From positions 1-9,208 of the forward strand of contig CAIMNN010000041.1 of assembly GCA_903842845.1 (NCBI GenBank): a stretch of DNA of 9,208 nt, read 5' to 3'. This DNA is from an uncultured Acidobacteriaceae bacterium (lineage in GTDB: Bacteria > Acidobacteriota > Terriglobia > Terriglobales > Acidobacteriaceae). The translations under genes and the position numbers were made by a program. The notes below the pieces were generated by a model that saw only the letters and a program-made list of their open reading frames with translations, did not search any database and had not been told where the DNA came from. Every line of letters begins with the position of its first letter. Positions within the stretch are counted from its first letter, which is position 1. Shown one piece after another: positions 1-6,607 of the stretch.

Positions 1-917
1 CGCTCCACAAGAACGCTCCAATCTTCCGGAATGGGGAGCTTGCGGTCGAGCGCCGGCGGCTGCGCGCTGGACTCAACGTGGACCGCCACATAGAGCTCGC
101 TTTCAGTGGTTCCGCTGAAGACGCCGCGGGTCGGGGGAACATCCGCGTAATCGCGGCCGACGGCGGTGCGTATGTGGCGATGGCATGCGACCAGGTTGTT
201 GGTCGGGTCGAAGCCCACCCACCCTAGATGCGGCAGCAGAACGTCGACCCAGGCATGCGAGGCATCCGGCGTTGAGCGGTCATGGCCTTCGTTGTCGCGC
301 GCCAGATAACCCGAAACGTAGCGAGCGGGGATGCGCGCATGACGCAGAAGAGCAAGCATGGTGTGAGCAAAATCCTGGCAGACGCCCTTGCGGCTCATGA
401 TGGCTTCATCGATGGGCGAGTCGACGCGCGTTGACTTCGGCTCGTACTCAAAATATTCATAGAGGCGCTGATTGATCTCATGGACAAGCATGAGTGGGTC
501 GTCGCGGCGTCTGACGTCGAGCGAAGCGGCGAGCTCAAGCAGTGCCGGCGTTTCAGCAACAAAGGTTGAGGGCAGCAACATCTCCCAGTAGTCGCCAGAT
601 TCGATGAGTTCATCGAGCGCTGCCCAGGCATCGCTGGACAGGAAGGAGGGAATGGCGGCTTGCTGATGCAGTTCCACAACCGACTCGGCGACGATGACGA
701 GTTGATTGTGCTCGCCTGGTATGTCAAAGTGCTGGACGTTGTTGCCGAGATGGTCGCGATAACTGAAGACACGGCAGCGCGGACTGACGGAGAGTGAATA
801 GCTGAGGCAATGCTGACTTGAGTCGGAGCGCGGGCGCATGCGCACTTCCATGATGCTCTCGCTCACCGGGTGGGTGTAGCGGAAGCGCGTCAGGTGGCGT
901 ATGGAAAAGAAGTTCAT
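1..917 (-). CDS. Transglutaminase-like cysteine protease family protein, C-terminus cut by window edge
   Basis: I read this frame directly from the minus strand. It is open from the ATG at 917 to base 1 without a stop, giving 305 residues, so only the extreme C-terminus should be missing. Residues 1 to about 85 resemble the beta-rich N-terminal domain common in bacterial transglutaminase-like proteins (start MNFFSIRHLTRFRYTHPV). The core carries the papain-like triad: Cys180 in GVCQDFAH, His221 in SHAWVDV and Asp237 in GFDPTNN, all intact. There is no signal peptide, so it is probably cytoplasmic. The start lies 9 nt after the alpha-E stop, with AAGG in that gap as a likely ribosome binding site, so it is co-transcribed as the third gene. 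In this family bacterial members are thought to act more often as peptidases or amidases than as cross-linking enzymes. The likely job is hydrolysing or transferring the amide product of the ATP-grasp partner; the substrate is unknown. Confidence 0.93.
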   Translation of the reverse strand, partial: MNFFSIRHLTRFRYTHPVSESIMEVRMRPRSDSSQHCLSYSLSVSPRCRVFSYRDHLGNNVQHFDIPGEHNQLVIVAESVVELHQQAAIPSFLSSDAWAALDELIESGDYWEMLLPSTFVAETPALLELAASLDVRRRDDPLMLVHEINQRLYEYFEYEPKSTRVDSPIDEAIMSRKGVCQDFAHTMLALLRHARIPARYVSGYLARDNEGHDRSTPDASHAWVDVLLPHLGWVGFDPTNNLVACHRHIRTAVGRDYADVPPTRGVFSGTTESELYVAVHVESSAQPPALDRKLPIPEDWSVLVE

Positions 918-926
918 GCTCGCCTT

Positions 927-1901
927 TCAGCCCGCCAGCGCGGATTGGATGGAATAGTGCACATAGTTGCGGTAAATGAGTTCGTGGATCTGAAGGCACT
1001 GCTTGCGAATGGAGTTGAGGAAGTTGAGCGTGTCACCGCGCAGGATTTCCTCGATGGTCGAGTAGCCAAGCATAGCGTGCAGACGGCCGATGCCAGCGGT
1101 CAACTGCTCGGGGGCCTGCCGTCCGCCGGTGAGTTGCACGGCCTCGATGGCGCTGCGGATGCCGTCAATGCAGTAATGAATGGAGTGCGGGAACTCACTG
1201 TTCAAAAGCAGAAATTCAAGCACGCGGCCCGGCGTGATCTCCGCCGTGTAGACATGGCAATACGCTTCGAATGAAGTGCAACTGCGCAACAACCCAACCA
1301 GCTCGGGTTGATTGCTGATCGATAATTCATTCGCAGCTTCATCCATGTACGAGTCAAAGAGCTCCTTCTGGTGAACCTCAAGGATGGTTGCAGTAGCGTA
1401 AGCGCGCTCCAGATACCTGCCCAGCCGCATGAATTGACAACCCTGCCGACGGATCATGGTTCCATCGCTGACGCCATCGAAGAGATAAATGCCGTCGAGC
1501 ACCATTGTGAGCACGTCGCTGATGTTGACCTCGAAGAGCTGCTGCGCTTCGAGGGAGTGAATCTGATGATACAGGCGATTGAGCCGCTGCCATTGCTCGC
1601 TTGAGATCTCTTCACGCACCTGACGCGCGTTCTCGCGGGCAGAATCAATGCAATTGGTGATGGAGGAACGATTGAATGCTTCAAAGATCAGCCGGTGCGC
1701 CATCGCGTCCGCGTTACCGTTCCATTCAAGCTCCGTTGGCCTGCCGAGAGCGTGGACCAAACGCAGCCAGCGCGTATCAGGTGCGATGCCGCCGGTGTCG
1801 ATCATCATGCTCATCGTCACGTCGAGCATGCGCGCAGTATTCTCGGCGCGCTCAACATAGCGGCTCATCCAGTACAAGCTGTCGGCTACACGTGAAAGCA
1901 T
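927..1901 (-). CDS. Alpha-E domain-containing protein (DUF403 family)
   Basis: This is a complete 324-residue, mostly helical protein, the usual length for the family. The N-terminus (MLSRVADSLYWMSRYVERAE) is the family signature. A related helix recurs at about residues 156-176 (RYLERAYATATILEV against RYVERAENTARMLDV), suggesting a two-fold repeat. Other typical elements are SARENARQVRE (87-97) and LLLNSEFPHSI (231-241). It has no signal peptide or membrane segment, so it should be cytoplasmic. Its biochemical role is not established. The name comes from comparative genomics, where it almost always sits between an ATP-grasp gene and a transglutaminase-like gene, as here. It starts 11 nt after the ATP-grasp stop, with AAGGGA in the gap as ribosome binding site. 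It may be a scaffold or accessory subunit for the neighbouring enzymes; that role is inferred from context only. Confidence 0.95.
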   Translation of the reverse strand: MLSRVADSLYWMSRYVERAENTARMLDVTMSMMIDTGGIAPDTRWLRLVHALGRPTELEWNGNADAMAHRLIFEAFNRSSITNCIDSARENARQVREEISSEQWQRLNRLYHQIHSLEAQQLFEVNISDVLTMVLDGIYLFDGVSDGTMIRRQGCQFMRLGRYLERAYATATILEVHQKELFDSYMDEAANELSISNQPELVGLLRSCTSFEAYCHVYTAEITPGRVLEFLLLNSEFPHSIHYCIDGIRSAIEAVQLTGGRQAPEQLTAGIGRLHAMLGYSTIEEILRGDTLNFLNSIRKQCLQIHELIYRNYVHYSIQSALAG

Positions 1902-1912
1902 CTCGTTCCCTT

Positions 1913-3373
1913 TTACTCAAGTACCCATGTGTCTTTGCTGCCGCCGCCCTGCGAAGAGTTGACGACCAGCGAGCCTTTTTCAAGCGCAACGCGGGTCAGA
2001 CCGCCGGGCACAATATTGATCTTGTCGCCATAAAGGACGTACGGACGCAGGTCGACATGGCGCGGTTCCAGTTGATTGCCGAAGAGGCAAGGTGCGCGTG
2101 AAAAATCGAGCGTTGGCTGCGCGATGTAATTGCGTGGATTGGCCTCGATGCGCAGGGCGAACTCATCGCGTTGCTCCGCAGTCGAGTGAGGGCCGATGAG
2201 CATTCCGTAACCACCACTTTCACCAACGGCTTTTACCACCAGCTTGCCGAGGTTCGCGAGCACGTGCTTGCGCTCCTTCTCTTCGCCGAGCAGGAAGGTC
2301 TCAACATTCGGCAGCACTGGATCCTCGTTCAGGTAGTAGCGAATCATCCGCGGCACGTACGCATAGACCGCCTTGTCATCTGCGAGACCGGTGCCGAAGG
2401 CGTTGGTCACCGTCACATTGCCGGCGCGATAAGCGTTGAAGAGTCCTGCGCAGCCGAGCGCGGAATCCGAACGGAAGACGAGCGGGTCGCTGAAGTCGTC
2501 ATCCACGCGGCGATAGATAACGTCGACGCGCTTCAATCCGTGCGTGGTGCGCATGTAGACAACGTTGTCGTGCGTTACCAGGTCGCGGCCTTCGACGAGG
2601 TCAATGCCCATCTGGCGCGCAAGATAGGTGTGCTCAAAGTATGCGGAGTTGAAATAGCCGGGCGTGAGCAGAACGATGTTAGGCTCCGGCCTGCCCTCGG
2701 GCGCAAGAGAGCGCAGCGTTTGGAGCAGCAGTTGCGGATAGTGGTCGATGGGACGCACTCCGTAGCTGTTGAAGAGTTGTGGAAAGGTGCGCTTCATCAC
2801 CTTGCGGTTGGTCAGCATGTAACTGACGCCCGATGGCACGCGCAGGTTGTCTTCGAGCACGACGAACTCGCCATTGTTCAAACGCAGCAGGTCACTGCCG
2901 ACGACGCCGATGTACACATTGCGCGGCACCTGCAATCCACGCATCTGGCGGCGGTAGTGTTTGCAACTGTAAATGAGCTCGCGCGGAATGATCTTGTCGT
3001 TGAGAATTTTGGCATCGGAATAAATATCGCGCAGAAAAAGATTGAGCGCCGTAATGCGTTGGGTGAGCCCGCGCTCGATGCGTTCCCATTCTGTGGCAGT
3101 GATAAGCCGCGGCAGCATGTCGTAAGGGAAGATGCGCTCGGTGCCTTCGTTGCGTCCATAGACGGTGAAGGTGATGCCCTGGGTGAGGAACGAGAGATCG
3201 GCGGCCTGCTTGTGGCGTTGCAACTCAGACTCGGGCAGCCGTGCCAGCGTTTGGGCAAGCGCGCGGTAGTGGTCGCGCACGTCGCCATTCTCGCTGCGCA
3301 TCTCATCAAAAGCATCATCCAGCGGATACTCGCCGAAGATCGATTTGAGCTCTGCCGGTGTGTTTATAGCCAT
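1913..3373 (-). CDS. Circularly permuted ATP-grasp family protein (DUF404/DUF407 type)
   Basis: This is a complete 486-residue protein and the first gene of the operon. Recognisable blocks in order are GITFTVYGRNEGTERIFPYD (66-85), FLRDIYSDAKILND (113-126), VLEDNLRVPSGVSYML (172-187), LLTPGYFNSAYFEH (235-248), DVIYRRVDDDF (284-294), a lysine and glycine-rich nucleotide-loop-like segment VVKAVGESGGYGML (379-392) and the C-terminal NSSQGGGSKDTWVL (472-485). These are hallmarks of the permuted ATP-grasp family, whose members are predicted to activate a carboxylate through an acyl phosphate and join it to an amine. Together with alpha-E and the transglutaminase-like protein it forms a conserved set thought to make and process a peptide-like or amide product. 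Substrates are unknown. It has no signal peptide. The ATG at 3373 is supported by a GGGAAG stretch just upstream, although its spacing to the start is short. A TTGACA promoter lies about 70-100 bp upstream. Confidence 0.95.
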   Translation of the reverse strand: MAINTPAELKSIFGEYPLDDAFDEMRSENGDVRDHYRALAQTLARLPESELQRHKQAADLSFLTQGITFTVYGRNEGTERIFPYDMLPRLITATEWERIERGLTQRITALNLFLRDIYSDAKILNDKIIPRELIYSCKHYRRQMRGLQVPRNVYIGVVGSDLLRLNNGEFVVLEDNLRVPSGVSYMLTNRKVMKRTFPQLFNSYGVRPIDHYPQLLLQTLRSLAPEGRPEPNIVLLTPGYFNSAYFEHTYLARQMGIDLVEGRDLVTHDNVVYMRTTHGLKRVDVIYRRVDDDFSDPLVFRSDSALGCAGLFNAYRAGNVTVTNAFGTGLADDKAVYAYVPRMIRYYLNEDPVLPNVETFLLGEEKERKHVLANLGKLVVKAVGESGGYGMLIGPHSTAEQRDEFALRIEANPRNYIAQPTLDFSRAPCLFGNQLEPRHVDLRPYVLYGDKINIVPGGLTRVALEKGSLVVNSSQGGGSKDTWVLE

Positions 3374-3383
3374 TATCTTCCCG

Positions 3384-3422
3384 AAAAAATGTGCGCACAG
3401 ACGTATGCAGGCTTTCGCGCAC
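3384..3422 (-). promoter_or_regulatory. Hairpin plus T-tract in the leader of the ATP-grasp operon (possible attenuator)
   Basis: Read on the minus strand, GTGCGC (3422-3417) can pair with GCGCAC (3396-3391) across a 20-nt loop. One base later come six T's (3389-3384), directly before the GGGAAGATA leading into the ATG at 3373. This has the layout of a short intrinsic terminator inside the predicted leader. The stem is only 6-7 bp and the loop is long, so it may be a weak attenuator or chance. The 3' arm also lies within a separate 10-bp perfect palindrome, TGTGCGCACA (3390-3399), which could instead be a protein-binding site. Confidence 0.3.
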
Positions 3423-3443
3423 TTCGCACGGCCCGTTTCAATG

Positions 3444-3476
3444 CTTATATCAGGCTACGCATAAGGGAGTTGTCAA
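3444..3476 (-). promoter_or_regulatory. Candidate sigma70-type promoter of the ATP-grasp/alpha-E/transglutaminase operon
   Basis: On the minus strand a perfect -35 box TTGACA (3476-3471) is followed after 18 nt by TGATAT (3452-3447), which overlaps TATAAG (3449-3444), a closer match to the -10 consensus but at 21 nt spacing. Transcription would start near 3437, giving a leader of about 65 nt. It is the best promoter-like match I found upstream of the operon. The ambiguity of the -10 box limits confidence. Confidence 0.45.
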
Positions 3477-3630
3477 GGAGCACTGTAGAGCTGCATAACC
3501 ATCACAAAACAAAAGGCCGGCTGGAAGGGCGGCGAGCGGCTTTCTGGCAGATTTGGGTCGAGTCGCTAGAGTCACTGGCAACATATGAAATACAGAATAG
3601 AAATGCTGATTTAGCGGCATATTGCGTGAA

Positions 3631-3678
3631 TAAACCGGTTATAAAACCGGTATTAATTACTAATGCAAAACCGGTTTA
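3631..3678. promoter_or_regulatory. Three ACCGGT palindromes, probable operators of the LacI-type regulator
   Basis: Three palindromes share the core ACCGGT. They are AACCGGTT (3633-3640), TAAAACCGGTATTA (3642-3655, symmetric except for one base pair) and AAACCGGTTT (3668-3677, perfect). Their centres fall at 3636.5, 3648.5 and 3672.5, so the spacings are 12 and 24 bp. A-rich and T-rich arms around a central CG step are typical of LacI/GalR-family operators. The cluster lies 60-105 bp upstream of a LacI-family gene. Autoregulation is the simplest inference; control of the divergent operon is possible but its promoter is about 160 bp away. Confidence 0.7.
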
Positions 3679-3706
3679 TTTAGTGTCAATTCTCTCCGTC
3701 AGGGTG

Positions 3707-3738
3707 TATTATGGTCGGGTAATTTCAAGGGGTTTGTT
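3707..3738 (+). promoter_or_regulatory. Possible -10 box and ribosome binding site of the LacI-type regulator
   Basis: TATTAT (3707-3712) matches five of six -10 positions, but no good -35 box lies upstream at normal spacing. AAGGGG (3727-3732) sits 6 nt before the GTG at 3739 and is a strong Shine-Dalgarno match that decides this start. If TATTAT is used, the nearest palindrome (centre 3672.5) would lie around -46, upstream of the core promoter. Confidence 0.35.
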
Positions 3739-4815
3739 GTGCCACGTAAACCTAAGAATTCAAACCCGCCTGCGCTCACTGAGATGCCTACCAACCGGCC
3801 CGTTAGCCTGAAGGATCTTGCAGCTTATTTAGGACTCTCGCGTTCCACTGTTTCGCTTGTATTGAACAATTCCCCTGTCGCTCAGGGGCTGGCGCCACAG
3901 ACGCGCGAACGTATCGTGCTCGCAGCAAAGAAGATGGGCTATCGCCCCAATTATTTCGCGCGCATGCTCAACAACAAGCGCAGTTTCATGGTCGGCATCA
4001 TGAGCCCGGATCTTTGCGAGGGATATGACTCGGAGATCTTGAACGGCATTGAGCTCACACTGAACGATAAAGATTACCTCTACTTTGTCTCAAGCCATCA
4101 CTGGAATACCGAACGCATCAAAAAGCGCATCGACGAGTTCACCGCGCGCGGCGCTGAAGGTTTCATCCTTATCAACACGCCGACCGAGCGCAACAACCAT
4201 CTGCCCATTGTCTCCATTGGTCCTTCCGGAACTGATGCATCATTCACACGCATCCTCGTTGACAACCGACACGGTGTTCGGCTTTCGCTGGAGCATCTTG
4301 CCTCGCTGGGTCATAAGAAGGTTGCGTTTTTCCGCGGCCACCAGAACTCGAGCGACACCGCTTCACGCTGGGATGCAACGATGGAGCTTGCGCCGCAGTT
4401 CGGCATTGAGCTGGACCCCGACCTGTTGATCCAACTGGAGCGTGTGGACAACGGTCTCAATCCAGTGCAGGAAGGTTACCTGGCCTGCGAGAATCTGCTT
4501 GCAAAGAACAAGAAGTTCACGGCGCTGATGGCCTTCAACGATATGACAGCTATCGGCGCCATCCGCTGCCTGCGTGATCATAATTATGTGATCCCGACGC
4601 AGGTTTCAGTGGTTGGATTTGATGATGTGCTGGCGGCCAGTATGATCGAGCCAACATTGACGACGATTCGTCAGCCGCTCGCGAGCATGGGCAAGTTGGC
4701 TGCGACCAGGATCATGGAGCTGATCCAGAATCCGGAAAAAGAGCCGGAGCAGATTGAGATAAAGCCGGAGCTTATCATTCGCAAGTCGACGGCGACTGCA
4801 CCTGTAATTAGTTAG
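3739..4815 (+). CDS. LacI/GalR-family transcriptional regulator
   Basis: This 358-residue protein has a normal LacI-family layout. The N-terminal helix-turn-helix covers about residues 22-45 (VSLKDLAAYLGLSRSTVSLV), followed by TRERIVLAAKKMGYRPN (55-71) and a hinge ending at ARML (74-77). The loop between recognition helix and third helix (NNSPVAQGLAPQ) is a few residues longer than in E. coli LacI, as I recall for many acidobacterial members. The periplasmic-binding-like effector domain runs from about 84 to 348, with typical FNDMTAIGA (265-273), VVGFDDVLAA (291-300) and EPTLTTIRQP (304-313). It should be a cytoplasmic dimer or tetramer sensing a sugar or related small molecule; the ligand cannot be read from sequence. 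The GTG start is chosen because AAGGGG lies 6 nt upstream. A later ATG at 3784 would also spare the HTH. Three palindromes upstream suggest autoregulation. No sugar transporter or hydrolase is in view, so its wider target is uncertain. Confidence 0.95.
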   Translation: MPRKPKNSNPPALTEMPTNRPVSLKDLAAYLGLSRSTVSLVLNNSPVAQGLAPQTRERIVLAAKKMGYRPNYFARMLNNKRSFMVGIMSPDLCEGYDSEILNGIELTLNDKDYLYFVSSHHWNTERIKKRIDEFTARGAEGFILINTPTERNNHLPIVSIGPSGTDASFTRILVDNRHGVRLSLEHLASLGHKKVAFFRGHQNSSDTASRWDATMELAPQFGIELDPDLLIQLERVDNGLNPVQEGYLACENLLAKNKKFTALMAFNDMTAIGAIRCLRDHNYVIPTQVSVVGFDDVLAASMIEPTLTTIRQPLASMGKLAATRIMELIQNPEKEPEQIEIKPELIIRKSTATAPVIS

Positions 4816-4837
4816 TTTGAAACATGGATGTGCGAGC

Positions 4838-6544
4838 TCAGCTCCACTTACCAGTGCCTTCCACTATCGTGATGTAGCGGTTGATGGGTAGGTTAGTGAA
4901 GCGCTCCACAACGCCGGATGGCTGCGGCCACAAAATTTCCAACGAGTCGAGCTTCGCGCGTTGGCCGATGCCGAGGACCATGCGCGGGTCATGCGCGGAG
5001 AGAAAACTTCCGCCGCCGACCTTGAAACGCACCCGTTTCAAATCATCTGATTGATAGGTGACGCGCGCGCCGACCGCATCAGGGTTGCACTTTTTGCCGA
5101 CGAGCTTGATGCCGAGCCAGTTGTTCAGGCGGCCGACGTTGTTGCGCAAGAGAACCGGCGCTTCGTTGTTGTTCAGTACCAGCAGGTCGATGCCGCCATC
5201 ATTATTGAAGTCGCCTGAGGCAAGACCGCGCGCTGGGAATTTTTTCTGAAAGACAGGCCCGCTAGCCAAACTGACGTCATGATATTTGCCGCCTTCATTG
5301 CGGAAGAGCAGATAAGGCTGCCGCCATTGAATTGAATTCGACGCCTGGTCGAAGAGATCGTCCGGAAAGCCGCTAACGGCGAAGAGGTCCAGGTCACCGT
5401 CATTGTCATAATCGATGAACTTCATTCCCCAGCCGCTCATCCAACGCGTGCTCATCCCCATTCCGCTGGCGATGGAGAGATCGTCAAAGGTTCCGTCACC
5501 GTTGTTGTGGTAGAGCGAGAAGAATTCTTCGTCGATGTTGCCGAGGAAGATGTCGACAAGCCCGTCGTTGTCGTAATCGGCAGCATCCACGCCCATGCCG
5601 GAGCGCGCCCGTCCGTCAGCCGAATACGCAACATCGGCGGCGAGACCCGTCTCTTCAAAATGATCGCCCTTGTTGATGAAGAGGCAATTGGGCACGGTGT
5701 CGTTGGCGACAAACAGATCCATGCGTCCATCGTTGTTGAAGTCGGCCGCAACCACGCCCCATGACTTGCCCGGATGCTGCGCGATGCCGAGCTTGTGGCT
5801 GACGTCTGTGAATGTACCGTCGCCGTTGTTGTGGAAGAGCCAGCTGGGCTCGGCGTTGAATATCTTTGGAATGCAGTAGTGGCGGATGCCTTTCTCGTCC
5901 TTGCTGCAACCGTGGTTCATGTCGAACTCGGCGAACTGGCAGACGAAGAGGTCGAGCCGACCGTCGTTGTCGTAGTCGAACCAGACGGCGCTGGTGGACC
6001 ACCCGGCCGCTGCAACGCCGGCATGGTCGGTCACGTCGGTAAATGTGCCGTCGCCATTGTTGCGGTAGAGCACGTTGCGTCCGCACTGCGTGACGTAGAG
6101 GTCCGGATAGCCGTCGCCGTTGTAATCGCCGACTGCAACACCCATGCCATAAGCGGTGCCGGGGACGCCTGCTTTTTCGGTGACGTCAGTGAATGTGCCG
6201 TCGCGATTGTTTTTGTAAAGCGCATTGCGCATCGGCTTTTGCGGCTTGAAGAAATTTGCCGGGCCGCTGTTCACGAGGTAGATGTCCATCCATCCGTCGT
6301 TGTCGAAATCAAGGAATGCGCAGCCTGCGCCGCTGCTCTCGGGCAGATATTTATCCGCCGAGCGGCCTGCATTGTGGACCCAGTAGATTCCGCTTTTCTC
6401 CGGCGGCACTTCTTCAAAGACCGGCGTACTCAGCGCGTTTGCAGCGTGCATCAGTCGCGGAAGTGCGAAGGGCGCAACAGCGGAGCCCGCGAGCAGGCGA
6501 AGAAGAGCTCTTCGTGTCAGTGCGTTGAGTTGCGTAGGGCTCAC
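4838..6544 (-). CDS. Exported VCBS/FG-GAP repeat protein with UnbV/ASPIC domain (CRTAC1-like)
   Basis: This 568-residue protein starts with a probable Tat signal: TRRALLR at 10-16, then a hydrophobic, alanine-rich stretch to about residue 36. Seven calcium-loop repeats follow, at 79-87 (DFDNDGWMD), 140-148, 190-198, 268-276, 323-331, 378-386 and 445-453. Several are preceded by the companion LYxNNGDGTFTDV motif, as expected for a seven-bladed beta-propeller. Residues 491-556 form a UnbV/ASPIC-type tail (GARVTYQ, GGSFLSAHDPR, LEILWPQPSGVVE). An insertion at 203-235 has cysteines at 213 and 224. Such proteins are usually exported and presumed to bind ligands or carbohydrates, but no enzyme activity is established. 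The start is a GTG without a clear ribosome binding site; an in-frame TGA just upstream rules out a longer form. It diverges from the TPR gene and converges on the regulator gene 22 bp away. Confidence 0.93.
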   Translation of the reverse strand: MSPTQLNALTRRALLRLLAGSAVAPFALPRLMHAANALSTPVFEEVPPEKSGIYWVHNAGRSADKYLPESSGAGCAFLDFDNDGWMDIYLVNSGPANFFKPQKPMRNALYKNNRDGTFTDVTEKAGVPGTAYGMGVAVGDYNGDGYPDLYVTQCGRNVLYRNNGDGTFTDVTDHAGVAAAGWSTSAVWFDYDNDGRLDLFVCQFAEFDMNHGCSKDEKGIRHYCIPKIFNAEPSWLFHNNGDGTFTDVSHKLGIAQHPGKSWGVVAADFNNDGRMDLFVANDTVPNCLFINKGDHFEETGLAADVAYSADGRARSGMGVDAADYDNDGLVDIFLGNIDEEFFSLYHNNGDGTFDDLSIASGMGMSTRWMSGWGMKFIDYDNDGDLDLFAVSGFPDDLFDQASNSIQWRQPYLLFRNEGGKYHDVSLASGPVFQKKFPARGLASGDFNNDGGIDLLVLNNNEAPVLLRNNVGRLNNWLGIKLVGKKCNPDAVGARVTYQSDDLKRVRFKVGGGSFLSAHDPRMVLGIGQRAKLDSLEILWPQPSGVVERFTNLPINRYITIVEGTGKWS

Positions 6545-6571
6545 CTGGGGCGGGAATCACTTTCAAGTAGA

Positions 6572-6577
6572 TATAAT
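6572..6577 (+). promoter_or_regulatory. Perfect TATAAT -10 box upstream of the TPR gene
   Basis: TATAAT occurs exactly here, about 30 bp before the ATG at 6608, which would give a leader of roughly 24 nt. No recognisable -35 box lies 16-18 bp upstream and there is no extended TGN, so the promoter would be weak or need an activator. GAGGG (6589-6593) is the only purine-rich candidate for ribosome binding, and at 14 nt it is further from the start than usual. Confidence 0.35.
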
Positions 6578-6602
6578 TGCTGTTGACCGAGGGCACTGTC
6601 AA
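6573..6602 (-). promoter_or_regulatory. Candidate promoter for the leftward VCBS gene
   Basis: On the minus strand a perfect TTGACA (6602-6597) is followed after 18 nt by AATTAT (6578-6573), matching four of six -10 positions. Transcription would begin near 6566, about 20 nt before the GTG at 6544. Its -10 overlaps the TATAAT of the rightward candidate, so the two promoters would compete for the same DNA. Confidence 0.45.
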
Positions 6603-6607
6603 ACCGT

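Larger units (their letters stand above)
3374..3738. other. Divergent intergenic region between the ATP-grasp operon and the LacI-type regulator
   Basis: This 365-bp stretch holds no gene I can support. The left half carries the leader hairpin and the leftward promoter. The middle (about 3480-3620) shows only an imperfect GC hairpin near 3512-3543. From about 3590 rightward the composition turns clearly AT-rich. That part carries three ACCGGT palindromes and the promoter region of the regulator. Confidence 0.85.

Noticed and set aside
185..400. Plus-strand 71-codon frame over the transglutaminase catalytic core
   Set aside because: The opposite strand encodes the conserved Cys/His/Asp triad; this frame shows only Arg/Pro/Gly-rich antisense composition.
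724..999. Minus-strand 91-codon frame spanning the alpha-E/transglutaminase junction
   Set aside because: It overlaps two well-supported genes in another frame, and its sequence is low-complexity Leu/Pro/His-rich.
3512..3543. Imperfect hairpin GCCGGCT/AGCGGC with T-rich flank on the minus strand, terminator-like
   Set aside because: The stem needs bulged bases, and no gene on either strand ends near it, so a terminator role has no support.
2171..3811. A 546-codon open frame on the plus strand opposite the ATP-grasp gene, running into the regulator start
   Set aside because: It is a mirror frame of a GC-biased codon pattern: its protein has no recognisable motif, it covers the intergenic operators, and the opposite strand encodes a clear family member.
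5480..6225. Recurring near-identical DNA motifs (for example around 5487, 5811, 6041 and 6190) that could pass for direct DNA repeats
   Set aside because: They encode the repeated NNGDGTFTDV protein motif and vary at codon third positions, so they are protein-level repeats rather than a DNA repeat array or CRISPR.
5774..6586. A 270-codon plus-strand frame opposite the VCBS gene, rich in Val and Ala
   Set aside because: It reads the antisense of repeated Asp/Gly/Asn codons, which yields Val/Ala-rich nonsense; it also crosses the divergent promoter region.
6414..6602. Alternative minus-strand frame with an ATG at 6602, which might give the VCBS protein a longer N-terminus
   Set aside because: It is in a different frame from the VCBS gene, has no signal-like or conserved sequence, and the VCBS frame has a TGA just upstream of its GTG.
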